From positions 1 through 64,000 of the forward strand of contig RFHQ01000118.1 of assembly GCA_003695765.1 (NCBI GenBank): a stretch of DNA of 64,000 nt, written 5' to 3'. The position numbers and the translations under genes are program-made. The notes beneath the pieces were generated by a model. That model was given only the letters and a program-made list of their open reading frames with translations. It searched no databases and was not told the DNA's origin. Shown piece after piece: positions 34,381-45,603 of the stretch (position 1 is the first letter of the stretch; the number at the start of each line of letters is the position of its first letter). The stretch is from Gammaproteobacteria bacterium (GTDB lineage Bacteria; Pseudomonadota; Gammaproteobacteria; Steroidobacterales; GCA-2729495).

Positions 34381-34388
34381 AGACTCCG

Positions 34389-35432
34389 TCAGTCATCGCC
34401 GAACAGCGAGCCGGTGCCCGGCTGCCCGGCCGCCGCCCGCGGCAGCCCGAAATGTTCGTAGGCCAGCCGCGTCGCGACCCGTCCGCGGGCCGTGCGCTGC
34501 AGGAACCCCTGCTGGATCAGGAAGGGTTCGATCACATCCTCGATCGTGCCGCGCTCCTCGCTCAGGGCCGCCGCCAACGATTCGATCCCGACCGGCCCGC
34601 CGTCGAAGCGCTCGATGATCGTCAGCAGCAGGCGGCGATCCATGACATCGAATCCATGAGGATCGACATCCAGCAGATCCATCGCCGCCGCCGCGGTGTC
34701 TCCGGCGATTCGCCCGTCGCCCTCGACCTGCGCGAAATCGCGCACCCGCCGCAGCAGGCGATTGGCGATGCGCGGCGTGCCGCGGGCGCGGCTGGCGATC
34801 TGGCGCGAGCCTTCCGCGTCGATCGGCACCTCCAGGATGCCGGCCGCGCGCGTGACGATCCGTTCGAGTTCAGCCTGGCTGTAGAACTCCAGCCGCTGCA
34901 CGATCCCGAAGCGGTCGCGTAGCGGCGAAGTCAGCAGGCCCGCGCGGGTGGTCGCGCCGACCAGCGTGAACGGTGGCAGGTCCAGCTTGATCGAGCGCGC
35001 CGCCGGCCCTTCGCCGATGACGATGTCGAGCTGGAAGTCCTCCATCGCCGGGTACAGCACCTCCTCCACGACCGGGCTGAGCCGGTGGATCTCGTCGACG
35101 AACAGCACGTCCCGCGGCTCCAGGTTCGTCAGCATCGCAGCGAGATCGCCGGGCCGCTCCAGCACCGGACCCGAGGTGTGACGCAGGTTTACGCCCAGCT
35201 CGTTGGCGATGATGTGGGCCAGCGTGGTCTTGCCGAGCCCCGGCGGGCCGAAGATCAGCACATGGTCCATGGCCTCCCTGCGCTGCGCGGCCGCGGCGAT
35301 GAAGATGCGCATCTGGCGGCGCACCGGCTCCTGCCCGACGTAGTCGTCCAGCCGGCGCGGGCGGATCGCCGTTTCCACCGCGCTGTCATCCGGCCGGGCC
35401 TGCATCGTCACCAGGCGTTCCCCGTCTGCCAT
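34389..35432 (-). CDS. ruvB: Holliday junction helicase RuvB
   Basis: [61 protein letters not shown]. Confidence 0.97.
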   Translation of the reverse strand: MADGERLVTMQARPDDSAVETAIRPRRLDDYVGQEPVRRQMRIFIAAAAQRREAMDHVLIFGPPGLGKTTLAHIIANELGVNLRHTSGPVLERPGDLAAMLTNLEPRDVLFVDEIHRLSPVVEEVLYPAMEDFQLDIVIGEGPAARSIKLDLPPFTLVGATTRAGLLTSPLRDRFGIVQRLEFYSQAELERIVTRAAGILEVPIDAEGSRQIASRARGTPRIANRLLRRVRDFAQVEGDGRIAGDTAAAAMDLLDVDPHGFDVMDRRLLLTIIERFDGGPVGIESLAAALSEERGTIEDVIEPFLIQQGFLQRTARGRVATRLAYEHFGLPRAAAGQPGTGSLFGDD

Positions 35433-35442
35433 CGCCCCTCCG

Positions 35443-36036
35443 TCAGCCCGCGGCCGCGCGCAGGACCTGCCGCAGCACATCCTCGGTGCTGGTCAGGTCT
35501 TCCGGCACCGCCGCCAGCATGCGGCGCGCCTCCGCCGGCTTGTAGCCGAGCGCCAGCAGCGCCGTCAGCGCTTCCGCGTGGGCTGCGGCCGGGGCCGCGG
35601 CCATCTCGCCGTCGCCGGCCGGCAGCGCCGCCCCGTCCCCCAAGCGGTCCCGCATCTCGATGATCAGGCGCTCGGCCGTCTTGCGGCCGACACCGGGCAG
35701 CTTGATCAACGCGGCCTTGTCGTCGTTACGCACGCAAGCGGCGAAGCCTTCGACGCTGATGCCGGACAGCACGGCCAGGGCCAGCTTGGCGCCGACCCCG
35801 GAGACCTTCAGCAATTCACGGAACAGCCGCCGCTCGGCTTCGGTGCCGAAAGCGTACAGCGTCTGCTGGTCCTCGCGCACCACGAGCTGCGTGTGCAGCT
35901 GCACTTCGCTGCCCGGCGACGGCAGTTCGAAAAAGGTCGACATCGGTGCTTCCAGTTCGTAACCGACGCCACCGACGTCGACCAGCAACCACGGCGGTTC
36001 CTTGCGCAGCAGCACGCCCCGGAGGAAGCCGATCAT
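35443..36036 (-). CDS. ruvA: Holliday junction helicase subunit RuvA
   Basis: [54 protein letters not shown]. Confidence 0.97.
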   Translation of the reverse strand: MIGFLRGVLLRKEPPWLLVDVGGVGYELEAPMSTFFELPSPGSEVQLHTQLVVREDQQTLYAFGTEAERRLFRELLKVSGVGAKLALAVLSGISVEGFAACVRNDDKAALIKLPGVGRKTAERLIIEMRDRLGDGAALPAGDGEMAAAPAAAHAEALTALLALGYKPAEARRMLAAVPEDLTSTEDVLRQVLRAAAG

Positions 36037-36554
36037 CGCCGCGCTCCCGCCGCATGCAGCCGGCCGGTCAGAGCCCGCAGGCCACGGCTGTGAGCGTGGC
36101 AGAGTGCGACCGCGAGGGCATCGGCCGCGTCCGTGGCCGGCAGCTCGTCGAGCCGCAGCAGCATCCGAACCATCTGCTGCACCTGCTGCTTGCCCGCGCC
36201 GCCATGGCCGGCGACGGCCTGCTTGACGGCCCGGGCGGCGTATTCGTGCAGTTCGACGCGCGCGTCGAAGGTTGCGCAGATCGCTGCGGCCCGCGCCTGC
36301 CCGAGCTTCAGCGCGCTGTCGGCATTGCGGTTGACGAAGACCCGTTCGATCGCGACTTCGGCGGGTCGGTAGTCGCGCACCAGCGCGGCGACCGCATCGA
36401 AGATCCGCTGCAGGCGCTCACCGAGCCCCCCGCTACCGATCTGGATGCAGCCGCTGGCGACGTGGCGATTCTGCTGGCCCGCGCTATCGATGATCCCGTA
36501 ACCGGTCACCCGTGAACCGGGGTCGATGCCGAGGATGCGGATCGCGTCGCTCAA
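36033..36554 (-). CDS. ruvC: Crossover junction endodeoxyribonuclease RuvC (start uncertain, TTG proposed)
   Basis: RILGIDPGSRVTGYGIID; AIERVFVNRNADSALKLGQARA; DAADALAVALCHAH. No in-frame ATG is positioned well. Confidence 0.9.
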   Translation of the reverse strand: MSDAIRILGIDPGSRVTGYGIIDSAGQQNRHVASGCIQIGSGGLGERLQRIFDAVAALVRDYRPAEVAIERVFVNRNADSALKLGQARAAAICATFDARVELHEYAARAVKQAVAGHGGAGKQQVQQMVRMLLRLDELPATDAADALAVALCHAHSRGLRALTGRLHAAGARR

Positions 36555-36564
36555 GAGCAGGCCG

Positions 36565-37308
36565 TCACAGGCGCGCGAGGATCTCATCGGAGATCTCGGC
36601 GTTCGAATAGACCTGCTGGACGTCGTCGAGGTCTTCGAGCATCTCCAGCAGGCGCACCATCTTGCCAGCGTCGTCCTCATCGAGCTCGGCATTGACCGAC
36701 GCGCGCATCGTGACCTCCGCCAATTCCGGCTGTAGCCCGGCCGCCAGCAACGCATCGCGCACGGACTCGAAGTCCTCGGGGGCGCAGAGCACGTCGATCG
36801 AGCCGTCGTCGTTGCTGACGACATCTTCGGCACCGGCCTCCAGCGCCACCTCCATGAGCTGGTCTTCGTCCACGCCGGCCGGAAAGCTGATCAGCCCGAC
36901 CTTGTTGAAAAGGTAGGCGACCGAACCGTCCGCGCCGAGGTTGCCGCCGAATTTCGTGAACGCGTGCCGCACCTCGGCCACGGTCCGATTGCGGTTGTCG
37001 GTCAGGCACTGAACCATCACCGCCACGCCGCCAGGTCCGTAGCCCTCATAGCTGATCTCCTCGAAATCGCTGCCCTCCAGCTGTCCCGAGCCGCGCTTGA
37101 TCGCACGCTCGATGTTGTCCTTGGGCATGCTCTGGGCCCTGGCCTTCTCGATCGCCAGGCGCAACCGCGGATTCGCCGCCGGGTCCGGGTCGCCGAGCTT
37201 CGCCGCCACCGTGATCTCGCGGATCAGTTTGGTGAACAGCTTGCCGCGTTTCTTGTCCTGGGCACCCTTGCGATGCTGGATGTTCGCCCATTTGCTATGG
37301 CCAGCCAT
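36565..37308 (-). CDS. yebC: YebC/PmpR family regulatory/translation factor
   Basis: [39 protein letters not shown]. Confidence 0.97.
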   Translation of the reverse strand: MAGHSKWANIQHRKGAQDKKRGKLFTKLIREITVAAKLGDPDPAANPRLRLAIEKARAQSMPKDNIERAIKRGSGQLEGSDFEEISYEGYGPGGVAVMVQCLTDNRNRTVAEVRHAFTKFGGNLGADGSVAYLFNKVGLISFPAGVDEDQLMEVALEAGAEDVVSNDDGSIDVLCAPEDFESVRDALLAAGLQPELAEVTMRASVNAELDEDDAGKMVRLLEMLEDLDDVQQVYSNAEISDEILARL

Positions 37309-37329
37309 GCCGCTGTCGCTCCCCGGCCT

Positions 37330-37887
37330 TCAGAATCTCAGGTTGACGCCGACGTGCAGGCCGGTGTCGAAGTAGGCGCGCGGCGCCTGGTCGTACTCGG
37401 CCTTCACATAGCGGACACCGATATAGGCATCGGCATTGCGCAACAGGTTGTAGGCTGCTCGCAGTTCGTAGTCTTCCAGCTTCTCGACCTCGCCGATACC
37501 GAGTACCTGGGGACCGTAGTAGGCCGACCCGGCGATGCTGAAGCGGTTATACCGCGGCAGCGTGTAGCGGAGGAAGCCGCCGAGCGCGAAGATCAGGCCG
37601 TCCTGATCGTCGAGATCGCCGTTGGCGAAGACTCCGCGGATACCGAGCCCGCCCTGCAGCGGATTGCCGCCCTCGCTGGCCAGACCACTGAGGTACAGCC
37701 CGCCGTGCAGCGCGTCGCCGTTGTCCGCATGGTGCAGCCAGCCCGCATCCCAGGCCAGCTGACTGCCTTCGAAGGGGCGGGCGAAGCGCAGGCGGAAGGC
37801 ATCGCCGTTGAAACTCAGGTCCAGCTCGCTGGCCGCCGCCGGGGCCGCCCACAGCAGCGCGCCCAGCAGGATCAGAAGACCTCTCAT
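37330..37887 (-). CDS. YfaZ-like outer-membrane beta-barrel protein
   Basis: Signal peptide MRGLLILLGALLWAAPAAASELDLSFNGDAFRLRF; C-terminal YFDTGLHVGVNLRF. Confidence 0.7.
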   Translation of the reverse strand: MRGLLILLGALLWAAPAAASELDLSFNGDAFRLRFARPFEGSQLAWDAGWLHHADNGDALHGGLYLSGLASEGGNPLQGGLGIRGVFANGDLDDQDGLIFALGGFLRYTLPRYNRFSIAGSAYYGPQVLGIGEVEKLEDYELRAAYNLLRNADAYIGVRYVKAEYDQAPRAYFDTGLHVGVNLRF

Positions 37888-37964
37888 CCCGGGGTTCCTC
37901 GACAACAACGGCCGTATGATAACCGACGGCCGCCCGTCGCTGGCAATTTTCGCGGCGGCCGCCG

Positions 37965-39392
37965 TCAGCGATTGATCGCGTGAATCGCCCGCTGGTCGGC
38001 AGACAGCGCCGCCTCGTGGATCGCCTCGGTCAGGGTCGGGTGTCCGTGGATCGTGCGCTGCAGGTCCTCGGCGCTGGCCTGGAATTCCATGGCCACGACG
38101 GCCTCGCCGATCAGCTCGCCCGCGAGCGGGCCACAGATGTGTACGCCGAGGATCTCGTCGCTGGCCGCATCGGCCAGCATCTTGACCAGCCCGGCCGCGT
38201 GATCCATCGCCTTCGCGCGGCCGCTGGCGGCGAAATTGAAGGTGCCGACCTTGTAGGCGACCCCGGCGGCCTGCAGTTCTTCCTCGGTCTTGCCCACCCA
38301 GGCGATCTCGGGCGTGGTGTAGATGATCGACGGAATCACGCCGTAATTCACCTCGGCATATTCGCCGGCGATCAGGTCCGCCACCATGATTCCTTCTTCC
38401 GAGCCCTTGTGCGCCAGCATCGGCCCGCGCACGCAATCGCCGATCGCCCAGACGTTGAGCGCCGTGGTCCGACACTCCTGGTCGACCGCAATGAAACCAC
38501 GCTCGTCGACATCGACCCCGGCCAGCGGATCCAGCAGGCCCTCGGTGCAGGGCCGTCGGCCGACCGCAACGACGACCTTGTCCACGGCCAGTTCATGATC
38601 GCCCTGCTCGTCCTCGTAACGCAGCCGCAGCGCCTCGCCGGACTGCTCCACGGCCTGCACCGTCGCGCCCAGCCGGATGTCCAGCCCTTGCTGCTTGAAT
38701 TGACGCTGCGCCTCGCGGGCAATTTGCGCATCGGCCATGAACAGGAAGCGGTCCATGGCCTCGAGGATCGTGACCTTCGCGCCCAGGCGCGACCAGACGC
38801 TGCCCAGTTCCAATCCGATCACGCCGCCGCCGATCACGCCCAGCCGCTCCGGAACGCGGTCGAACTCCAGTGCTCCCCAGGAGTCGACGATGCGCTCGCC
38901 ATCGAAAGGTGCGATGTCCAGCTCGACCGGTGTCGAACCGCTGGCCAGGATCACGTGTTCGGCTTCCAGCAGCTCGGCTTCGCCCTCCAGCGGGGTGTAA
39001 CGCACCTTGTTGTCCGGCAGCAGCTGGCCGCGCCCGTGCAGGCCGGTGACCTTGTTGGCCTTGAACAGGGCGCTGATGCCGCCGGACAGTTCCCGCGTGA
39101 TGCGCGTCTTGCGCGCCTGCATCTGCGCCAGGTCGAGCGCCAGCTCGCCGACGCCGATGCCGTGGTTCGCGAATTCCCGCTGGGCGCGGTGGTACAACTC
39201 GGAGGATTCCAGCAACGCCTTGGACGGGATGCAGCCCGCATTCAGGCAGGTACCGCCGAAGGCCGGTGTCCCGTCGCGGTTCAGCCAGGCATCGACACAG
39301 GCCGTGTCCAGGCCGTGCTGCGCCGCGCGGATCGCGGCCACGTAGCCGGCGGGACCGCCGCCGATGACGACGACGTCGAATTTTCTGCTCAT
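37965..39392 (-). CDS. lpdA: Dihydrolipoyl dehydrogenase (E3)
   Basis: VVIGGGPAGYVAAIRAAQHG; GGTCLNAGCIPSKALL; downstream of sucB. Confidence 0.96.
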   Translation of the reverse strand: MSRKFDVVVIGGGPAGYVAAIRAAQHGLDTACVDAWLNRDGTPAFGGTCLNAGCIPSKALLESSELYHRAQREFANHGIGVGELALDLAQMQARKTRITRELSGGISALFKANKVTGLHGRGQLLPDNKVRYTPLEGEAELLEAEHVILASGSTPVELDIAPFDGERIVDSWGALEFDRVPERLGVIGGGVIGLELGSVWSRLGAKVTILEAMDRFLFMADAQIAREAQRQFKQQGLDIRLGATVQAVEQSGEALRLRYEDEQGDHELAVDKVVVAVGRRPCTEGLLDPLAGVDVDERGFIAVDQECRTTALNVWAIGDCVRGPMLAHKGSEEGIMVADLIAGEYAEVNYGVIPSIIYTTPEIAWVGKTEEELQAAGVAYKVGTFNFAASGRAKAMDHAAGLVKMLADAASDEILGVHICGPLAGELIGEAVVAMEFQASAEDLQRTIHGHPTLTEAIHEAALSADQRAIHAINR

Positions 39393-39414
39393 CGCTGTTG
39401 TCCTTAGCCCGGCC

Positions 39415-40701
39415 TCAGACCTGCAGCAGCAGGCGGCCCGGGTCTTCCAGGGCTTCCTTGACGGTGACCAGGAACTGCACCGCCTCGCGGCCGTCGATGA
39501 TGCGGTGATCGTAGGTCAGCGCCAGATACATCATCGGCCGCGCGGCGATCTCGCCGTCGACGACCACCGGCCGCGACTGGATCCGGTGCATGCCCAGGAT
39601 GCCGCTCTGCGGCGGGTTCAGGATCGGCGTCGACAGCATCGAGCCGAAGATCCCGCCGTTGGTGATCGTGAACGTACCACCGGTCAGATCCTCCATCGCG
39701 ATCGTGCCTTCACGCGCCTTGCGCGCAAAGGCGTCGATGGCCTTCTCGATGTCTGCGAAACCGAGCCGGTCGGCGTCGCGGACCACGGGCACCAGCAGGC
39801 CGCGCTCGCTGGAGACCGCGATGCCGATGTCGTAGTAATCGTGATAGACGATCTCGTTGCCCTCCACCGAGGCGTTGACCACCGGGAAACGGCGCAAGGC
39901 CTCGATCGAGGCGCGCACGAAGAAGGACATGAAGCCGAGGCGCACACCATGCGTCTTTTCGAAGGCTTCCTTATGGCGGGCACGCAGCGCGATGACTTCG
40001 CTCAGGTCGACCTCGTTGAAGGTGGTCAGCATCGCCGCATTGCGCTGTGCCTCGACCATGCGCTCGGCGATGCGCGCGCGCAGCCGGCTCATCGGCACGC
40101 GGTGCTCGCTGCGGTCGGCGGCCGGCGCCACGGCGATGGGCTGGTCCTCCGGAACGGCCTCGGGCTGCACCGGCCGGTTCAGAAAGGCCAGCACGTCGCT
40201 CTTGAGTATGCGTCCGCCGCGGCCGCTGCCCGGAATCTGTGCCGGGTCCAGGTCGTGCTCTTCCAGCAAGCGGCGCACCGACGGGCTCAGCTTCGTCGCA
40301 CCCTCCGCGGGCGGTCCGCCCCCGACCTGCGACTCGGCAGCGGCGGGCCCCGACCTGACCGGTGGCGCCGTTGCCACCGCAGCGGCTGGTGCGCCGCTCG
40401 CCCCCGCCGTGCCCGAGTCGGTCGCCGCTGCCACCTCGCCTGCCGGCGCGGTCGCGACCGCCTCGCCTTCCTCGATCACCGCGAGCAACTGCCCGCTGGT
40501 CACGGTCGCGCCGTTGTCGACCTTGATTTCCTTCAGTACGCCGGCAGCCGGCGCCGGCACCTCCAGCACGACCTTGTCGGTCTCCAGGTCGACGAGATTC
40601 TCGTCGCGGGACACCGGATCGCCCGGCCGCTTGTGCCAGGCCACCAGCGTCGCGTCGCTGACCGACTCGGGAAGTTGGGGAACCTTGACCTCGATGCTCA
40701 T
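39415..40701 (-). CDS. sucB: 2-oxoglutarate dehydrogenase E2 (dihydrolipoyl succinyltransferase)
   Basis: Lipoyl domain [19 protein letters not shown]; peripheral-subunit-binding domain; catalytic [18 protein letters not shown]. Confidence 0.96.
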   Translation of the reverse strand: MSIEVKVPQLPESVSDATLVAWHKRPGDPVSRDENLVDLETDKVVLEVPAPAAGVLKEIKVDNGATVTSGQLLAVIEEGEAVATAPAGEVAAATDSGTAGASGAPAAAVATAPPVRSGPAAAESQVGGGPPAEGATKLSPSVRRLLEEHDLDPAQIPGSGRGGRILKSDVLAFLNRPVQPEAVPEDQPIAVAPAADRSEHRVPMSRLRARIAERMVEAQRNAAMLTTFNEVDLSEVIALRARHKEAFEKTHGVRLGFMSFFVRASIEALRRFPVVNASVEGNEIVYHDYYDIGIAVSSERGLLVPVVRDADRLGFADIEKAIDAFARKAREGTIAMEDLTGGTFTITNGGIFGSMLSTPILNPPQSGILGMHRIQSRPVVVDGEIAARPMMYLALTYDHRIIDGREAVQFLVTVKEALEDPGRLLLQV

Positions 40702-40708
40702 GCCTCTG

Positions 40709-43540
40709 TCAATCCTCGTTGCCGGGAGCGCCGCTGAGCGCGGTCCTCACCAGGTCCTGCTGCTGCTGCACGTGCAGCTGGAAGATTCCAGGCGCCGGCG
40801 CCGCCGCGTGCGGCCGGCCGGCGTAGTAGAGCTCCTGCTGCGGGCCGAGCGGGGCCTGGAGCCGGTGCCGCACCTGATACCAGGCGCCCTGGTTCTGCGG
40901 CTCTTCCTGGCACCAGACGATCTCCCGGGCCCGCGGGTAGGCGGCGATCGCCGCCGCGTACTCCTGCACCGGAAACGGGTAGAGCTGCTCGATGCGCACG
41001 ATCGCGACCTGCTCCAGCCCCTCGCTGCGGCGCGCCTCGAGCAGATCGTAGAAGACCTTGCCGCTGCAGAACACGATCCGCGTGATCGCCTGCGGGTCGT
41101 GCTCGTCGATCTCCGGAATCACCAGCCGGAAGCGGCCGGTGCACAGTTCCGCCAGCGGTGAGCTGGCCAGGCGGTGGCGCAGCAGGCTCTTCGGCGTCAT
41201 CACGACCAGCGGCTTGCGCAGCTTGCGCAGCATTTGCCGCCTGAGCATGTGGAACATCTGTGCGGGCGTGGACGGCACACAGACCTGGATGTTGTTCTCG
41301 GCGCACAGCTGCAGGAAGCGTTCCAGCCGTGCCGAGGAGTGTTCCGGCCCCTGCCCTTCCTGACCGTGCGGCAGGAACAGCGTCATGCCACAGAGGCGGC
41401 CCCACTTCGCTTCGGCCGAGGTGATGAACTGGTCGATCACGACCTGCGCGCCGTTGGCGAAATCGCCGAACTGGGCCTCCCAGATCACCAGCGTATCCGG
41501 CACCGTGGCCGCGTAGCCGTACTCGAAGGCCATGACCGCCTCTTCGGAGAGCAGCGAGTCGGTGACCGTGAAGGAACCGGCCTGATTGTCGACATCGTCC
41601 AGCGGGATGTAGCAACGTCCGGTCACCTGGTCGTAGAGAGCCGCATGCCGGTGAAAGAATGTGCCCCGCCGGCTGTCCTGCCCGGTCAGGCGCACCCGGT
41701 AACCCTGCCGCAACAGGCTGCCGTAGGCCATCATCTCGGCGAAGCCCCAGTCCATCGGCACTTCGCCGGCCGCCATGCGCTCGCGGTCGGTGATGATGCG
41801 CGCGACGCGCGGATGCAAGGTGAACCCCCGCGGGATTCGCGTGACCTCGCGACCGAGAAAACGGCACTCCGCCTCGCTGATCGCCGTGTCCACGACTTCA
41901 TCCGGGTCGGCGCGCATATACGGCGTCCAATCCACTGTGAACTCATTGCCGGCATTGCCGACCACGGCCTGCGGCAGAGGCTGCCCTGCATCCAGCCGGG
42001 CGCGGTAGGCCTCGGCCATTTCGTCGGCCTCGGGGGCCTGGACCACGCCCCGCTCGATCAGCCGTTGCGTGTAGAGCTGGCGAACCGTCGGATGTTTGCG
42101 AATCGCCTGATACATGATCGGCTGCGTGGCGGCCGGCTCGTCCGCCTCGTTGTGCCCGTGCCGCCGGTAACAGACCAGGTCTATGACGACGTCCTTGTGA
42201 AAGGTCTGCCGGTACTCCAGCGCCAGCCTGGTCACGAATACGCAGGCCTCGGGGTCGTCGCCGTTCACGTGAAAGATCGGCGCCTCGATCATCTTGGCGA
42301 TGTCGCTGCAGTACGGGGTGGAACGCGCATCACGGGGGTCGCTGATCGTGAAGCCGATCTGGTTGTTGACGACGATGTGTACGGTGCCACCGGTGCGAAA
42401 GCCGCGTGCCTGACTGAGCTGAAATGTCTCGGCGACCACGCCCTGCGCGGCGAAGGCCGCGTCGCCGTGGATCAGCACTGGCAGGATCTCGGCGCCGGCG
42501 GTGTCGCCGCGACGCTCCTGCCGGGCCCGCACGGAGCCCTGAACGACGGGGTCGACGATCTCGAGATGCGAGGGGTTGAAGGCCAGCGCCACGTGGATCT
42601 GTCCGCCCGGCGTCTGAATATCCGACGAAAAGCCCAGGTGGTATTTGACATCGCCGGAACCCTGCAGGCGGCTCAGGTCGCGGCCGCCCTCGAATTCCTC
42701 GAACAGCTCCTGCGGTGCCTTGCCAAGGATATTGACGAGGACGTTGATGCGCCCGCGGTGGGCCATGCCGATCACGGCTTCCTGAATGCCGTTCATGCCG
42801 CCGTGCTGAATCAACGTGTCCAGCATCGGGATCAGGCTGTCACCGCCTTCCAGCGAAAAGCGCTTCTGGCCCACGTATTTCGTATGCAGGTAGCGCTCGA
42901 TCCCCTCGGCCGCGGTCAGCTGTTCGAGGATCGCGCGGCGCTCTTCGGCTGTGAACGGGTCGGTCAGCATCCCGCGTTCGAGGCGCTGACGGATCCACAG
43001 GCGTTCGCGCCCACGAGACAGGTGCGCGAAATCCGCGCCCACATGGCCGCAATAGACCTGCCGCAGGATCCGCAGAATCTCCCGCAATGGCAGCCGCGCG
43101 TCCCCGGTGCCTGCGAGCCCGCCGGTGTAGAACTCGGTGTCCATGTCGGCCTCGCCGAGGCCGAGGTAGTCGAGCTTCATCACGGCCGGCATGCGCCGGC
43201 GGGCCAGTCCCAGCGGGTCGAGGTCGGCGACCTGGTGCCCGCGCAGGCCGTAGACCTGAATCAGGCGGGCCACCGCCGCTTGCTTCTCGTTCGACGCCGC
43301 GGCCGCCCGCCGAAGCCGGCGCGGACCGGCCGGAACCCCGGTGACCGGGGTCTGCGCCGGGCGCGGCCCGGCGGCCGCCGGTTCGGCCTCCGGCGGCCCG
43401 AGGCGATCGAAGAACGCGCGCCAGTTCGGCGGCACGGACGCCGGATTCTCCAGATAGGCCTCGTACAGTTCTTCGACGTAGACGGCGTTGCTGCCGAACA
43501 GGGCCGACCAGGCGTATTGCTGCTGCAGAGACTGGCTCAT
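40709..43540 (-). CDS. sucA: 2-oxoglutarate dehydrogenase E1
   Basis: [83 protein letters not shown]. Confidence 0.97.
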   Translation of the reverse strand: MSQSLQQQYAWSALFGSNAVYVEELYEAYLENPASVPPNWRAFFDRLGPPEAEPAAAGPRPAQTPVTGVPAGPRRLRRAAAASNEKQAAVARLIQVYGLRGHQVADLDPLGLARRRMPAVMKLDYLGLGEADMDTEFYTGGLAGTGDARLPLREILRILRQVYCGHVGADFAHLSRGRERLWIRQRLERGMLTDPFTAEERRAILEQLTAAEGIERYLHTKYVGQKRFSLEGGDSLIPMLDTLIQHGGMNGIQEAVIGMAHRGRINVLVNILGKAPQELFEEFEGGRDLSRLQGSGDVKYHLGFSSDIQTPGGQIHVALAFNPSHLEIVDPVVQGSVRARQERRGDTAGAEILPVLIHGDAAFAAQGVVAETFQLSQARGFRTGGTVHIVVNNQIGFTISDPRDARSTPYCSDIAKMIEAPIFHVNGDDPEACVFVTRLALEYRQTFHKDVVIDLVCYRRHGHNEADEPAATQPIMYQAIRKHPTVRQLYTQRLIERGVVQAPEADEMAEAYRARLDAGQPLPQAVVGNAGNEFTVDWTPYMRADPDEVVDTAISEAECRFLGREVTRIPRGFTLHPRVARIITDRERMAAGEVPMDWGFAEMMAYGSLLRQGYRVRLTGQDSRRGTFFHRHAALYDQVTGRCYIPLDDVDNQAGSFTVTDSLLSEEAVMAFEYGYAATVPDTLVIWEAQFGDFANGAQVVIDQFITSAEAKWGRLCGMTLFLPHGQEGQGPEHSSARLERFLQLCAENNIQVCVPSTPAQMFHMLRRQMLRKLRKPLVVMTPKSLLRHRLASSPLAELCTGRFRLVIPEIDEHDPQAITRIVFCSGKVFYDLLEARRSEGLEQVAIVRIEQLYPFPVQEYAAAIAAYPRAREIVWCQEEPQNQGAWYQVRHRLQAPLGPQQELYYAGRPHAAAPAPGIFQLHVQQQQDLVRTALSGAPGNED

Positions 43541-43663
43541 CGCGACGGACGGGGACGCTGTGGGCGGAGCACCGCGAAAATGACGTCAAGCCTGCTGGCT
43601 CGGAAGGCGCGCTAGTGTAGCCGAACGCCCGGCGCGGCGAAATGCCGGTGCAGTGGCCGGGGA

Positions 43664-44200
43664 TCAGCGGGCAAGCGCCAGCCAGCTTGCGATCCCGCCC
43701 TGCCAGGTGTGCGGAAACAGCAGGCCGAGCAGATAGACCTCCCAGGCCATCAACAGGAAATAACCGGCGCAGAACAGCTGCAGGATCCGCAGGACGCGCA
43801 GACGTCCGAAGAACTGCCGCTTGACCACGACGGCCAGCAAGGTGACGCCGCTACCGGTGATCAGGATCTTGGCGGCCACGAACCACAGCGGATCGCTGCG
43901 GATCAGCCAGTCCATGAAGCCGTTCAGTTCGCGTCCCCCGGCGGTCAGGATGTTCAGGGTCAGCAGTGCGTCGACGCAGCTCATCAGCAGGATCGCCAGC
44001 GACAGGTACAGCACGCCCGGCTCGTGCCAGTCCAGGAAGGTGCGCTGTTCGTCACCGCGGCGCCGGCCGCTGCGCCGCCTCGGCCGCAGGCTGCCGTAGA
44101 GAAAGGAATAGGCCCCGTGGCTGCGCCGTTCGGCGCGCACCCGCCGCTCGATCTCGGGGCAGGCCGCGTCGGCGAGTTCCGGCGTCGCTGGGTCGGGCAT
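43664..44200 (-). CDS. DUF5658-like membrane protein
   Basis: MSCVDALLTLNILTAGGRELNGFMDWLIRSDPLWFVAAKILIT pattern and several TMs. Confidence 0.65.
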   Translation of the reverse strand: MPDPATPELADAACPEIERRVRAERRSHGAYSFLYGSLRPRRRSGRRRGDEQRTFLDWHEPGVLYLSLAILLMSCVDALLTLNILTAGGRELNGFMDWLIRSDPLWFVAAKILITGSGVTLLAVVVKRQFFGRLRVLRILQLFCAGYFLLMAWEVYLLGLLFPHTWQGGIASWLALAR

Positions 44201-44304
44201 CGGGTTCCTCCGGGCCCGCCCACCGGCGGGTCACGGTCATGCTGGAGAATTACAAACTCTATTAGAAAATAGCTACAACCGTCTGTAAACCAATCGATTC
44301 TATT

Positions 44305-44664
44305 ATGTCAAACAGCGCGTATCAGCGCTGGGGGAACTTGTCGGCGGCCGGCACCGGCGTTATAAAGCCGGCCCTTCCCCTCCCGAGGATGCCCGGCCGA
44401 ATGCTGGTCCCTGTCGAACTGCGCCGCGCCGGTGAGCGCTGGTGCGCCGCCTGCAGGCTCCTGCCGGACTGCGCCGTCGAGGCCGGCGATCCGGGCGTCG
44501 CGCTGGCACGGCTGCGGCTGGCACTGGAAGCCGAGATCGCCCGCAGGCTCGGCCGGGACGAGCCGTTGCCGGAATTCGGACGCGGCGCCGGTACCCACCA
44601 GATCCATATCAACCTGCGGCACCTGCAGGCATTGGCGGCGCATCAGCAGGGGCGCTGGGACTGA
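44305..44664 (+). CDS. Hypothetical protein (start may be the internal ATG at MPGRMLVPVELRR)
   Basis: ORF only; no family recognised. Confidence 0.45.
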   Translation: MSNSAYQRWGNLSAAGTGVIKPALPLPRMPGRMLVPVELRRAGERWCAACRLLPDCAVEAGDPGVALARLRLALEAEIARRLGRDEPLPEFGRGAGTHQIHINLRHLQALAAHQQGRWD

Positions 44665-44674
44665 GAGCCCGCGC

Positions 44675-45466
44675 TCAGCGGCGACGCCACCACCATCGCA
44701 AGACGATGACGCAGGCGCCGAGCAGGACCGCGTTGCTGAACGCCAGGAAGGCCGTGGTCGACGCCGCCAGCGCGAGGCCCCGGCAGATATTGATCAGCGC
44801 GTGCCAGCCGACAACCAGCGGCAGGCTGCGACTGCGTTCCCAGATCCAGCCGAGCCAGAAGGTCGCCGCCAGGATGCCCAGGCTGAATGCCAGCCACTGG
44901 AACCAGCCGAATTCGGGCCGGGCGAGGAAGAACGGCAGGTGCCAGCCTAGCCAGACCGGAAACAGGGCCAAGTTGGCGGCCAGCGGGCCGAGCCGGCTGC
45001 GCAGGCGCGGCAGCGCGAAACCGCGCCAGCCCGGTTCTTCCCCGGCCGACTGCAGGACCGCGGACAGCAGCACGAGGTCGACCAGGCCCGCGCCGCCGAA
45101 GTGTGCCCCCGCGGTGCCGGCGGCCCCAGCCGGCCAACGGCCGGCCGATGCGCTGGCGGCGATCGCGATCGCCAGCAGCATCGCCGGGCCAAGCCAGGCC
45201 ACCAGCTGCACCGACAGCGGCGCCCGCCAGCGCCGCCAGCCGCGCAGCAGCTCGGCGACGGCCGGTCTCCCGCCGGCGACGGCGGTGACCAGCAGCGCCG
45301 CGATCGCCGGTCCGAAGGCCGCGGACACTTCGAGTACGGCCGGCAGCGGTGCCGGCAGGCCCGCATGTCCGAACAATAGCAGCGGCAAGCCCAGCGACCA
45401 GCTCCACAGGTAGGCCAGCAGGTAGAAGGCGGCCAGCGGGTGCCGCCTGAGCGGCTCGCTCAGCAT
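44675..45466 (-). CDS. CPBP-family intramembrane metalloprotease
   Basis: Motif GEEPGWRGFALPRL plus GWHLPFF and a later W-H motif; multiple TMs. Confidence 0.85.
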   Translation of the reverse strand: MLSEPLRRHPLAAFYLLAYLWSWSLGLPLLLFGHAGLPAPLPAVLEVSAAFGPAIAALLVTAVAGGRPAVAELLRGWRRWRAPLSVQLVAWLGPAMLLAIAIAASASAGRWPAGAAGTAGAHFGGAGLVDLVLLSAVLQSAGEEPGWRGFALPRLRSRLGPLAANLALFPVWLGWHLPFFLARPEFGWFQWLAFSLGILAATFWLGWIWERSRSLPLVVGWHALINICRGLALAASTTAFLAFSNAVLLGACVIVLRWWWRRR

Positions 45467-45603
45467 GCTGCGAGCAGCGCGGCCCCGCCCTGCGTTCGTT
45501 CCGCTCGGTCCATGCGCCAAGCCTGACATGCTAGGCTGCCGGGGCAAACCGCGGGGCAGCGCTGTCGGCTGCAACAACCGGCCCGCGGCCGAAGCGATCG
45601 GAC

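Noticed and set aside
41174-43615. 813-aa plus-strand ORF
   Set aside because: Antisense shadow of sucA.
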